Shown: one piece after another, positions 9,849 to 17,933 of the stretch
Layout: each line of letters begins with the position of its first letter
How positions within the stretch are numbered: the first letter of the stretch is position 1
NCBI RefSeq assembly: GCF_036010325.1
Contig: NZ_CP108549.1
Span: 8,804,001 to 8,868,000 of the forward strand
DNA from: Streptomyces sp. NBC_01210
Lineage (GTDB): Bacteria; Actinomycetota; Actinomycetes; Streptomycetales; Streptomycetaceae
Direction: 5' to 3'
Length of the DNA stretch: 64,000 nucleotides
Made by a program: the position numbers and the translations under genes
Notes under the pieces: model-generated
What the model was told of the DNA's origin: nothing
What the model saw: only the letters and a program-made list of their open reading frames with translations
Database searches by the model: none

Positions 9849-10315
9849 ACGCCCACGGCCCGCCGCTATCGCCTGAAGCGCGCAGTCGGCGTTGGGACAG
9901 CGGAACCGCAATACCAGTAGTTCGATGACCACCGGCCTTGCGCGCATCGCAGTGTCGGTCTGGCGCCGCACTACCGGCCGCGAACGCGTTCAGAGGCTGT
10001 TCCCCAGCGCGGGCAGACCGCCCCGCCCGGACGTGAGCGTGCAGTTGATCCGGCCGACCGCCCACCGGTGGCCCGGCCGCAGCCGCAGTCCACTGGCCGA
10101 GCCGCGGCGTACGCCGGTGAGGGGTGCCAGTCGCCCCGGGAATCGACTGCATGTCATATCCAAGGATTGGGATATTGCGGGATTGTTGAACAATAGCTAG
10201 ATTGAGGGAATCGCCACAGCGACTTTGCTTCTGCGGTCATCCGCCGCCTCGGACGCTCGCCGTCCCCCTCCCGGCAATCCTCATTCCCCCTACTTGATCA
10301 TTTGGGGAGCACGTC
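9849..10315. other. 467-bp intergenic region after the conflict operon
   Basis: I see no convincing gene. The first 290 bases are GC-rich without coding character. From about 10150 to 10200 the sequence becomes markedly AT-rich (CATATC, GATATTG, ATTGTTGAACAAT, ATAGCTAG), which suggests the promoter and operator for the gene that starts at 10316. Confidence 0.5.
10182..10194. promoter_or_regulatory. Candidate GntR/FCD-type operator palindrome
   Basis: A 13-base palindrome, ATTGTTGAACAAT, symmetric except for its central G. It lies in the AT-rich region 122 bases before the ATP-binding protein gene. Eleven of its bases (TGTTGAACAAT, 10184-10194) recur at 15213-15223, just upstream of a GntR/FCD regulator gene. 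FCD-type GntR proteins commonly bind short palindromes with TTG/CAA-type half-sites. The link to that regulator is inferred. Confidence 0.4.
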
Positions 10316-10795
10316 ATGACCCCCATCGCCACCGCACGAAGCACCGCTCAGCTCGCCGCGACATGGGCCCCCAGTCCGACGATGCAGGCCCCGGCCATCG
10401 CCCGTCGGCAGATCGCAGAGCAGCTCGAGGCCTGGAGCCTGACAGGCCTGACCGACGACGCCGAACTGGTCGTTTCTGAGCTGGTCACCAATGCCGTCAC
10501 GCACGGCAGCGGCCCGATCTGGCACAGCATGCATGTGATCGATCACGGGGACGGCTCCGGGTTGCCGGCGCTGGAAGTCGGCGACCACGGCTCCGGCTGG
10601 AGCGGAGATCTCACCGTCGACGAATGCCCCGAGGACTTCTGTCACGGCCGAGGACTGTTCCTGGTCGATGCTGTGACCAGCATCTGGGGCCACCATCACC
10701 TGCAGGGAGGGCACGTGGTGTGGGCCTGCTTCGAGACCTCACTTTCGCAGCTGGCCGGCCCGTGCGGCGACAGCTGTATACCCGACGCCGTTTGA
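10316..10795 (+). CDS. RsbW-like ATP-binding protein (HATPase_c, anti-sigma type)
   Basis: 159 residues, close to the usual length of the short actinobacterial GHKL ATPases. The N-box is ELVVSELVTNAVTHG; the G1-like box is LEVGDHGSGW, and a second glycine-rich box is GRGLFLVDAV. There is no dimerisation helix, phosphoacceptor or membrane segment, so this is a lone kinase-like domain of the RsbW/SpoIIAB kind, which usually act as serine kinases or anti-sigma factors. ATG 10316 follows a weak GGGGAG-type ribosome site. Its position 170 bases before pxpA suggests a shared promoter region rather than a functional relation. Confidence 0.8.
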   Translation: MTPIATARSTAQLAATWAPSPTMQAPAIARRQIAEQLEAWSLTGLTDDAELVVSELVTNAVTHGSGPIWHSMHVIDHGDGSGLPALEVGDHGSGWSGDLTVDECPEDFCHGRGLFLVDAVTSIWGHHHLQGGHVVWACFETSLSQLAGPCGDSCIPDAV

Positions 10796-10964
10796 AGAAG
10801 AAGGCCACCATTGTGCGCAAGGAACGCTCCGCGAAGCGGCACGCCTCACAGCGCACCTTCCGCGAGATACGAGTTCCCTACCCACACTTAAGCCGACGAC
10901 CGTCTCGCCTGACCTGTACGCACCAACAGCCCGGCCCCACGGTCAGCCTCGCAAAGGAAATGCC

Positions 10965-11744
10965 ATGGCAGCTATCCCACCGGTTATCGACCTCAACTGC
11001 GATTTGGGCGAAGGATTCGGGGCCTGGACGATGGGAGACGACGACACCCTGCTGGACATCGTCACCAGCGCCAACGTCGCCTGCGGCTTCCACGCCGGGG
11101 ACCCCAACATCATGCGGAGGGTATGCCGGAAGGCCGCGGGGAACGGGGTCGCGATCGGCGCCCATGTCGGCTACCGCGACCTCGCCGGCTTCGGCCGGCG
11201 GGCCATGCGCGTTGCTCCCGAGGACCTCATCAACGATGTCATCTACCAGATCGCCGCCCTCGACGGCTTCGCCCGGATCGCCGGCAGCCGGGTCAGCTAC
11301 GTCAAGCCCCACGGTGCTCTCTACAACACCGTCGCTGTCGACGGCGAACAAGCCACCGCCCTGGTCGAGGCCGTACACCGCTACGACCCCCACCTTGCCG
11401 TCCTCGGGCTGCCGGATTCGCGCGTGCTGCAAGCAGCCCACACCCGCGGACTCACCGGCGTCGCAGAGGCCTTCGCCGACCGGGCCTATGACCAACAGGG
11501 CCGCCTCGTGCCCCGCGACATCCCCGGATCCGTCCTGCACGACGTTGACGCCGTGGTGGAGCGTTGTACCACCATGGTGCTTCACGGCACGGTCACGTCC
11601 CTGCTGGGCACCACCGTCACCCTCACCCCCCGCTCGTTGTGCGTCCACGGAGACACCCCCGGGGCCGCAGAGATGGCCCGCGAGGTGAAAAGGGCACTAC
11701 TTGAAGCGGGCGTCACGCTCAGCCCGTTCGTAGAGGTGCACTAG
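10965..11744 (+). CDS. pxpA: 5-oxoprolinase subunit A (LamB/YcsF family)
   Basis: 259 residues. The N-terminus DLNCDLGEGFG and the downstream ANVACGFHAGDP and GAHVGYRDLAGFGRR motifs are diagnostic of LamB/YcsF proteins. PxpA works with PxpB and PxpC as the ATP-dependent prokaryotic 5-oxoprolinase that opens pyroglutamate to glutamate, a clean-up route for spontaneously cyclised glutamine. The length matches the family, and pxpB and pxpC follow with two- to four-base junctions, so the three are almost certainly one operon. Confidence 0.93.
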   Translation: MAAIPPVIDLNCDLGEGFGAWTMGDDDTLLDIVTSANVACGFHAGDPNIMRRVCRKAAGNGVAIGAHVGYRDLAGFGRRAMRVAPEDLINDVIYQIAALDGFARIAGSRVSYVKPHGALYNTVAVDGEQATALVEAVHRYDPHLAVLGLPDSRVLQAAHTRGLTGVAEAFADRAYDQQGRLVPRDIPGSVLHDVDAVVERCTTMVLHGTVTSLLGTTVTLTPRSLCVHGDTPGAAEMAREVKRALLEAGVTLSPFVEVH

Positions 11745-11746
11745 CC

Positions 11747-12361
11747 ATGCGCCTCCTGACCGCCGGCAGCCGAAGCCTGCTCATCGAGCTCGAGAACCTG
11801 GAACAGGTCCTCGGCCTCCACAACAGCCTTCGCGACCAACCCGAAGCCGGCATCGTCGAAATGGTCCCCGCGGCCCACACCCTGCTCATCGTCTTCGACC
11901 CCGCCATCACCACACGCAAGACCCTCGCCCAGGCAGTCAGCTCCCGCAAGGCCACCACCGCCCGGCACGCCCACCAGGACGCCCTGGAAATCCCTGTCGT
12001 GTATGACGGGCCCGACCTGGCCGAGACAGCCCAGCTGACCGGCCTCACCACCCGCGAAGTCATCCAACGCCACACCGAAGCCGCCTACACCGTCGCCTTC
12101 GGCGGCTTCGCCCCCGGCTTCGCCTACATCAGCGGGCTCGACCCGCTCCTGCATCTTCCCCGCCGCAGCGTGCCCCGCACCCAGGTCCCCGCGGGAGCCG
12201 TCGCCATCGCCGACCGCTTCACCTGCATCTACCCCCGTCAATCCCCAGGCGGATGGAACCTCATCGGCCACACCCCCACAGTGATGTGGGACCTGAGCAG
12301 AACCCCGCCCGCCCTCCTCCTGCCCGGCCGCGCCGTGCGCTTCGTCCAGGTGTCGAAATGA
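11747..12361 (+). CDS. pxpB: 5-oxoprolinase subunit B (KipI-like)
   Basis: 204 residues. The domain contains the FGGFAPGFAYISGL and RTQVPAGAVAIA motifs of the KipI/allophanate-hydrolase subunit 1 family. With PxpC it forms the carboxyltransferase-like half of 5-oxoprolinase, thought to handle the phosphorylated intermediate. It starts two bases after the pxpA stop and overlaps pxpC by ATGA, so expression should be translationally coupled. The length is slightly under the usual 220 residues, but no domain seems to be missing. Confidence 0.9.
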   Translation: MRLLTAGSRSLLIELENLEQVLGLHNSLRDQPEAGIVEMVPAAHTLLIVFDPAITTRKTLAQAVSSRKATTARHAHQDALEIPVVYDGPDLAETAQLTGLTTREVIQRHTEAAYTVAFGGFAPGFAYISGLDPLLHLPRRSVPRTQVPAGAVAIADRFTCIYPRQSPGGWNLIGHTPTVMWDLSRTPPALLLPGRAVRFVQVSK

Positions 12362-13305
12362 TCGAAATCCTTAAGCCCGGCCCCCTCACCACCGTGCAGG
12401 ACCTAGGCCGCCACGGTTACGCCTCCCTCGGCGTCAGCACCTCGGGCGCCGCAGACCGCGGCAGCCTGCGGCTGGCCAACCGCCTGGTGGGCAACGCCGA
12501 AGTCGCAGCCGGACTCGAGCTCACCTACGGAGGTCTGAGCGTCCGCTTCCACACGCTCACCACCATTGCTCTGACCGGCGCTCCGTGCCCCGCCACCCTG
12601 GACGGACGCACCATCGCAGCCAATGGCCCCGTCATCGTGCACCCCGGTCAGCAGCTCACCATCGGCCTGCCCACCCACGGCCTGCGCACCTATCTCGCCG
12701 TGCGCGGCGGCATCGTCGTACCCGAAGTCCTCGGCTCCCGGTCCACCGACACGCTCTCCGGCATCGGCCCCGCCGTGCTCGCCGGCGGCACCCGACTACC
12801 CGTCGGATCCCCTCCGAGCAGCTTCCCCACCGTCGACTTCGCCCCCGCCGAGCCTTTCCCCGAGCACCCCACACTCGAAATCCTGCCCGGCCCTCGGGAA
12901 GACTGGTTCACCCTCGAGGCGATGGAGACGCTGTACTCCACCGCCTACCAGGTCAGTGCAGACAGCAACCGCATCGGCGCCCGTCTGCAGGGACCGGTAC
13001 TCAAGCGAGCCGTCGATCGCGAACTGCCCTCCGAGGGCACCGCCCTGGGCTCTTTGCAGGTCCCGCCCAACGGCCAGCCCGTGCTCTTCCTCGCCGACCA
13101 CCCCGTGACCGGCGGCTACCCCGTCATCGCCGTGATCGCCGACCACGACCTCGACCGGGCCGCGCAGCTGCGTCCTGGGCAGAGCGTCAGCTTCCGCCCG
13201 CTCAGCCCCCACAGGGCCGGCCGGCGGAGGCGCAGGGCCCTACTCGTTCGCCCCTTGGCCGCTGCCCGCGGGCGCGAGCCACACACCGAGAGCTTTCCGC
13301 AGTGA
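12358..13305 (+). CDS. pxpC: 5-oxoprolinase subunit C (KipA-like)
   Basis: 315 residues from ATG 12358, which overlaps the pxpB stop; upstream in-frame codons lie inside pxpB. The N-terminal LKPGPLTTVQDLGRHGY and SGAADRGSLRLANRLVGN motifs are characteristic of the biotin-dependent carboxylase-like/KipA family, as are SNRIGARLQGP and SEGTALGSLQVPPNGQP towards the C-terminus. The last 30 residues are basic and unlike the family. The stop overlaps a GTG (GTGA) that begins the remnant of a histidine kinase gene, so that gene was once appended to this operon. Confidence 0.92.
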   Translation: MIEILKPGPLTTVQDLGRHGYASLGVSTSGAADRGSLRLANRLVGNAEVAAGLELTYGGLSVRFHTLTTIALTGAPCPATLDGRTIAANGPVIVHPGQQLTIGLPTHGLRTYLAVRGGIVVPEVLGSRSTDTLSGIGPAVLAGGTRLPVGSPPSSFPTVDFAPAEPFPEHPTLEILPGPREDWFTLEAMETLYSTAYQVSADSNRIGARLQGPVLKRAVDRELPSEGTALGSLQVPPNGQPVLFLADHPVTGGYPVIAVIADHDLDRAAQLRPGQSVSFRPLSPHRAGRRRRRALLVRPLAAARGREPHTESFPQ

Positions 13306-14328
13306 CGCCACGAGGATCCAACGCGGCCTCCCGCCACATATCCACAGACAAGCCCACCACGGAATCGGAAGCCGGCGACCAGTCCCGATCCTCGCGGGCA
13401 CGCCGCCGCCCCAAACGGCAGCTGCCCCAGCGTGGCACGCTGCTCCGTCTCGCTCGTTTTGGCGACTGGCCCGTGAGCGGCAAACTCGCCGCGGCCGTCC
13501 CGATTCCCACCACACTCGCCGTAGCCCTGGTCGCCAGTACCGTCGCCGACTCCATCGGCCAAGCCAACGACTACGGCCGACTGGCCACGCTGGCCCGGCT
13601 GCAGCAGCGCGCCCTGCCCTTGGTGTCCGCGCTGCAGACCGAACGTGACCTGACGGCCTGCTTCATCGCCGGCCGACGCAAGACTCGCGCCGCCGACGTC
13701 GAGGCCCAGCAGAAGGTCGTGGACCGTGTGGCCGACACCTATGCATGGGCCGCCCAGAGCATCGACAGTGATGACGACCGCTCTCTCCAGCTCCGGCTCG
13801 ACAGAACACTGGCCGACATACGCGGCCTGCCTTCGATCCGGGCCGCAGCCCGGAATGCGAGCCTCACCGAGAGCTCGATCCTCGCGCAGTACACGGCCGC
13901 CGTCACCAACCTCCTCGACATGGGATCCGGTCTGGCCACCCAGCCCGGGGGGCAGTCGCTGATCCGCGACATCCGCAGCTTCGACCTCATAGCCCGCGCG
14001 ACGGAATACGCCAGTTGCGACGGTCATCCTGCCCGGTTCCCTGATCGTCCCTCACGACCCTCAGCAGCCGCTGTCACACCGGCAGCAGGCCCCTGCTCCG
14101 CAGGCCCAGCTGCGTCACGCCGCCGTACCCCGCAAGGCCACCCGGTCGCCCTCCCCGCCGGCGCAGCCCACGCAACCCCCCGCACCTCACCCGTCGTCGC
14201 CGAACACTCCGGACACGAGCGATGCAGCCGCTCCCGCCTTCTCCTCGCAGGAGGCATGGAGAGAGCACCGCCGCTGGGTCGAAGGCGAAGCCGCTTTCAA
14301 CGACGAGGACGACCCAGGCCCGGCCTGA
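13302..14328 (+). pseudogene. NIT-domain sensor histidine kinase with its catalytic centre deleted
   Basis: GTG 13302 overlaps the pxpC stop. The first 240 codons encode a basic cytoplasmic start, a membrane segment (VPIPTTLAVALVASTVAD) and the beginning of a nitrate/nitrite-sensing-type extracellular domain up to IARATEYAS. At about 14013 the frame becomes nonsense. In another frame from about 14011, the sequence VATVILPGSLIVP and a Pro/Gln-rich tail ending in TGA 14326-14328 match the last strand of a HATPase domain plus the tail usual in these kinases. About 400 codons, including the second membrane segment, HAMP domain and ATPase, therefore seem to have been lost in an out-of-frame deletion. 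The assignment rests on recognising these two ends. Confidence 0.65.
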
Positions 14329-14385
14329 GCCGGAACCCGACCCAGCCGGTACGCCCTCGCCCCTGCCTCAGAAGGCTCACACCAT

Positions 14386-15042
14386 ATGAACCCACTGCGC
14401 CCCCTGCTGGCCTGCGCTGTGCTCCTCGTCTCCACGGCATGCACCGGCAGCAGCGGTCCCGACCAAATGACCAGCTCCGCAGCGATTACGATCGGCTATC
14501 TGGCGCCTCTGACCGGGCCGGACGCTTCCGCAGGCCTCAGCGCCCGCCGCGGCGCGGAATTCGCCGCCACCGTCATCAACACCGCCATGCCACGCCTGGC
14601 CCTGCCCCTGGCCAAGGCGGCCGGCCTGCCGCACCTCAACAGTGCCCGCATCAAGGTCGTCACTGAGGACACCGGGGGAGACGCCCAGCGAGCGGCCGGC
14701 GCAGTTGACACGCTGTTGAAGAAGAACCCCGCAGCGCTCAGCGGCGGCTACGAGTCCGCCGTCACTCTCGCCGCGAGCGACCGCACCGAACAACTCCGCG
14801 TTCCGTTCGTCAACGCAGAGTCCTCCGCAACGTCGCTCACACCACGAGGCCGCGAATGGTTTTTCCGCACTGGGCCGACCGGCGCAACTTTCGGCCGCAT
14901 GTTCTTCTCCCTGCTCAAACAGCAGCGTGCCAAGGACCAGCCCATCCGCCGTCTCGCCATCGTGCACACCACCGACCGGTTCGGGAGCGACGGTGCAAAC
15001 ACCATCACGGACCTCCTTTCGCAGACCGATAGCGAGGACTGA
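14386..15042 (+). pseudogene. Truncated solute-binding lipoprotein (LivK/amino-acid ABC type)
   Basis: 218 residues: a signal peptide ending in a lipobox (VSTAC), then ITIGYLAPLTGPDASAG and a periplasmic-binding fold of the type-1 kind with SGGYESAVTLA and VNAESSATSLT. Family members are usually about 400 residues. The frame stops after DRFGSDGANTITDLLSQ, in the middle of the fold, and the next bases belong to a cytochrome P450 fragment. It may still be translated, but the second lobe is missing, so function is unlikely. Confidence 0.7.
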
Positions 15043-15048
15043 TCCGGG

Positions 15049-15279
15049 CTCTGCGCCGTCCGCCAGTACCTGTCCTTCGCCGCAGGACCGCACCGCTGTC
15101 CCGGGGTCCGGCTGGCGCTTGCTGAAGCGGAAGTGGCTCTGCGCGAGGCGGCCACTGTGGCCGCCTTCCTGAAACACCTCAAAGCCAGCATCCTACGTGA
15201 GGTTAATTTACATGTTGAACAATTCCACGGTGTCCGTGGATACTGGGAAGGGAAGATGAGCACTGGGGAGATCGAGTGA
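15049..15279 (+). pseudogene. C-terminal fragment of a cytochrome P450
   Basis: This frame shows LSFAAGPHRCPGVRLALAE, the haem-binding loop FxxGxHxCxG with its cysteine ligand and following helix, then a helix ending near KHL. There is no start codon and nothing of the preceding 350 residues. The frame stays open through 15279, past the GntR start at 15276, but the part after about 15180 does not look like P450. It is a relic left by the same deletions that truncated its neighbours. Confidence 0.7.
15213..15223. promoter_or_regulatory. Candidate GntR autoregulatory site
   Basis: TGTTGAACAAT, identical over 11 bases to part of the palindrome at 10182-10194, sits 53 bases before the GntR gene in an AT-rich patch (GGTTAATTTACATG). 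The inner nine bases TGTTGAACA are symmetric about the central G. This position suits autoregulation; binding is not shown. Confidence 0.4.
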
Positions 15280-16007
15280 GCACCGACGCTCTGGGAGCAC
15301 TGACCGCCGCGCTGGGTAAGGACCGGGAGCTTCTTCTCGGACGCAGCAGCACTGCGGAGCGGGTCGCGGGCATCTTGCGTGACCGAATTATGGAAGGGTT
15401 CCTCCCTCCGGGCACTCGTCTGTCCGAGGAAGCGCTCGGGGGTGCGCTCGGGGTGTCACGCAACACCCTCCGCGAAGCATTCCGGCTGCTGGCGCACGAG
15501 AAGCTGTTGGACCACGAACTCAATCGCGGTGTTTTCGTGCGGACCGTCAGCCAAGAAAATGCCGTCGACCTCTACCGCGTCCGGGGTTTCATCGAGACGG
15601 CCGCGGTCCGAAGTCTCCCCACGGCCCCCGACTCGGTGCTGCAGGCACTCAGCGCCGCCGCAGAGGAAGGCGAACGCGCAGCCGAGGAAAGCCGCTGGGC
15701 AGACGTCGGGACCGCGAACATGCACTTCCACCAGGCGATCGTCGCACTGTCGTGCTCTCCGCGCCTGGAGGACTTCATGCAGCAGGTCCTCGCCGAACTG
15801 CGCCTCGTCTTTCACGTGATGGAAGACCCCCGGACCTTCCATGAGCCCTACCTGCGACGTAACCGCAAAATGCTGGCCGTGCTCCAGGCGCGCGACGCGG
15901 CCGCCGCAGAACAGATCCTCAAGGAATACCTCACCGACGCGGAGAACGAGATCATCAGCGCGTACAAGCCCGCCAAAGCGGCCGCCGGTGGACCCAATCC
16001 GTCCTGA
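15276..16007 (+). CDS. GntR family regulator, FCD subfamily
   Basis: 243 residues from GTG 15276, preceded by GGGGAG. The N-terminal winged helix includes the GFLPPGTRLSEEALGGALGVSRNTLREAFRLLAHE stretch, split here as LPPGTRLSEE and GVSRNTLREAFRLL, which is the classic GntR DNA-binding helix. Residues about 95-235 are an all-helical FCD effector domain with a DxxxHxxI-like NMHFHQAIV and a late His (HEPYL) as possible metal ligands. FadR/FCD regulators usually repress nearby catabolic genes in response to an organic acid. pxpABC is a plausible target, given the shared 11-mer 5 kb upstream. Confidence 0.85.
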   Translation: MSTDALGALTAALGKDRELLLGRSSTAERVAGILRDRIMEGFLPPGTRLSEEALGGALGVSRNTLREAFRLLAHEKLLDHELNRGVFVRTVSQENAVDLYRVRGFIETAAVRSLPTAPDSVLQALSAAAEEGERAAEESRWADVGTANMHFHQAIVALSCSPRLEDFMQQVLAELRLVFHVMEDPRTFHEPYLRRNRKMLAVLQARDAAAAEQILKEYLTDAENEIISAYKPAKAAAGGPNPS

Positions 16008-16146
16008 CGTCCACACCAGGTCACCTGGTATCTCCCGATAGGGGCCACCCCATTGATGTCCCGGGCGGCAATGGGCGGACGAACTCCCTCTCAACATGGG
16101 ACAGTTCATAGCAACGTGTCACAAGCCGATGGGGGAGGGGCTGAGT

Positions 16147-16479
16147 ATGGAGGACGAGGAGGACAGCTGGCTGACGGAGCGCCAGGTGAGCTCGTTGTGG
16201 CCGGGCGTCGGTACTCAGTCGGTGTACCTGAATGCGCAGGCCCATGGGGTGCGGGTCCGTTCGAAGAGCTGGATGACCACGACGGGGTATGCCAGCAAGA
16301 TGTGGTACCACGCCGGTGACGTACGACGAGTGGCCGCGCAGGTCGCAGCCCGACCACCCCTCAAGGCGCCGTCCTCGGTACCGTGCTGTCTGGTGTTGAT
16401 CGTTCTGATAGTGGGACTGGTCGTGTTCCTGGCGGTCGTGAGTGACGACGGCGGCGGTGCTCCTGTCTTCGTCAGATGA
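16147..16479 (+). CDS. Small membrane protein with N-terminal helix-turn-helix-like region
   Basis: 110 residues from ATG 16147, which has a very strong GGGGGAGGGG ribosome site; an upstream ATG at 16096 lacks one. Residues 5-65 (WLTERQVSSLWPGVG and a region ending MWYHAGDVRRVA) resemble the HTH-like segments used to read a DNA or peptide ligand. Residues about 75-98 are a hydrophobic helix (LVLIVLIVGLVVFLAVV) that would anchor the protein. The tail is short and extracytoplasmic. I do not recognise a named family. Confidence 0.5.
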   Translation: MEDEEDSWLTERQVSSLWPGVGTQSVYLNAQAHGVRVRSKSWMTTTGYASKMWYHAGDVRRVAAQVAARPPLKAPSSVPCCLVLIVLIVGLVVFLAVVSDDGGGAPVFVR

Positions 16480-16850
16480 GCGGGACTTCGTGACCACGCT
16501 CGTGCTCGCCGGGAAAGCAGGAGGGCGGTCACGAAGACGAGGGTCGTGCAGCCGAGGGACCAATCGGCAGCCTGCCGGAGCCCCCGCGAGCCGCAACCCC
16601 GTGAATCTGGCCTTCGCGTGACGAACTGAAGGTGTACTCAGCGGGAGACCGAGCAGCACGGTGCGTGACGTGGTGTCTGCTGTGTCGTCGGCGTCAGCGG
16701 CAGGCGCCTGCCCGTGCGTTCGACGGGTGTCGGATCGGCGCGGAGAATGAGTGAGGCAGGATGCCGCTTCGATAGTGCGCGGCCAGGCGCCGGTGATGCG
16801 GTGGCGACTTGTCCGCAAGGTGGTGGTGATACCGGCCCGGCGATTGTGGC

Positions 16851-17170
16851 GACTTCCGCGACGACGATCCGGACCGTGCTGTCCAGATGTGGGATCAGGA
16901 CTGGTCGGCGGACGATTCGCCCCCGTGTTCCCCGTCTCTGAGGTCATGGCCGCGGCCCGTACCGGCGGTCCCGCCGTGGTTGTGGTGCTGGGCGATGACA
17001 TGGTCGGCATGGCAGTTGCGCAGGCCCAGGGTGAGCGGGCCTGGATCACGCTTGTGGCGCTGGCCGGGGTGTGGCGTAACCGCGGGATCGGCAGCGTCTG
17101 ATTGCCGAGCTCGAGCGGCGCCTGCGGGTGAACGTGACGAGAGTCTCCAGCCGGGGCACCAACGAACCCG
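16851..17170 (+). pseudogene. Frameshifted GNAT acetyltransferase remnant
   Basis: Three reading frames join into one GNAT-like sequence. DFRDDDPDRAVQMW...SADDSPP is in one frame; VFPVSEVMAAARTGGPAVVVVLGDDMVG...WRNRGIGSV in a second; LIAELERRLRVNVTRVSS in a third. The junctions fall near 16920 and 17099. RNRGIGS is the acetyl-CoA pyrophosphate-binding loop. The C-terminal part ends at the 3' end of the opposite-strand TetR gene. It is clearly not translatable as one protein. Confidence 0.65.
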
Positions 17171-17192
17171 CGCGGGAATGCTCGTTGGATCC

Positions 17193-17807
17193 TCAATCAT
17201 TACGCCCGCCCTGAAAAAGCCGGTCCAGCTGGTAGCCCAGAACCGTATCGGCGGACTCCGGGCTGCGTTGGCCGACCAGGATGCTGGTGCCAAGTCCCGC
17301 CGACATGGCGAGCAGGCTGATCGCCTCCGCACGGGCATCCACATCGGGGCCGATGAGCCCGGCGTCCTTGGCCTTGTGGAGCAGTCCGGCCACGGTGTCC
17401 TCGGCGGCATTGGGGTTGTCCAGGAAGGGCTGCGCGGCAAGCGTCTTGTCCGTGACAGCCAGTACGGCGTACGAGGTGTAGACGAGGTGGAAGGTGCGGC
17501 TCTCTTCGTCGGTCGGCAACGACGCCGTCAGTAGCGCTTCGATCATCGCGCGCGGCCCCGGGTCGTCCCCGGCGGCCCGAACCCGGGCGGCGACCCGCTC
17601 GCCGAATCCTCCGGCCAGGTGTTGCAGCCCGTAGAGCAGCAGCTTCTCCTTGGTCTGGAAGTAGTACTGCACCAGTCGCAGCGAGATCCCCGCCTCTGCG
17701 GCCACATCGCGCATCCCCACGGCGTGCAATCCGCGCCGCCCGGCGACCCGGATGAGTGCTTCGGCGATCTCGGTGCGCCGTACATCGTGGTCCACGCGCT
17801 TGGGCAT
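17193..17807 (-). CDS. TetR family transcriptional regulator
   Basis: 204 residues from ATG 17807, with GGAG eight bases upstream; a longer in-frame start at 17864 would fall inside the operator. The N-terminal HTH contains IAEALIRVAGRRGLHAVGM and AAEAGISLRLVQYYFQTKEKLL, typical of TetR. The ligand domain is helical and variable. The gene is divergent from an alpha/beta hydrolase gene, with a 15-bp inverted repeat between the two starts. The standard arrangement would be that it represses both itself and the hydrolase until a small ligand binds. Confidence 0.9.
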   Translation of the reverse strand: MPKRVDHDVRRTEIAEALIRVAGRRGLHAVGMRDVAAEAGISLRLVQYYFQTKEKLLLYGLQHLAGGFGERVAARVRAAGDDPGPRAMIEALLTASLPTDEESRTFHLVYTSYAVLAVTDKTLAAQPFLDNPNAAEDTVAGLLHKAKDAGLIGPDVDARAEAISLLAMSAGLGTSILVGQRSPESADTVLGYQLDRLFQGGRND

Positions 17808-17863
17808 TGCCGGGTCTCCGCTCCTCGGTTCCTCTGCTCTGAGGCCTTGTCGGGCCATCTTCA

Positions 17864-17901
17864 TGATACGGCCGTACCACTATTATGGTACGGTCGTATC
17901 A
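17864..17901. promoter_or_regulatory. TetR operator between divergent genes
   Basis: Inverted repeat: TGATACGGCCGTACC (17864-17878), eight-base spacer, GGTACGGTCGTATCA (17887-17901), with a single mismatch between arms. Each arm contains its own smaller palindrome around TACGGCCGTA. It is centred between the TetR start (17807) and the hydrolase start (17934), in the only AT-rich stretch there, so it should overlap both promoters. Confidence 0.75.
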
Positions 17902-17933
17902 CGAAGAACGGATGCTCCTGGAGGTGGCCCACC

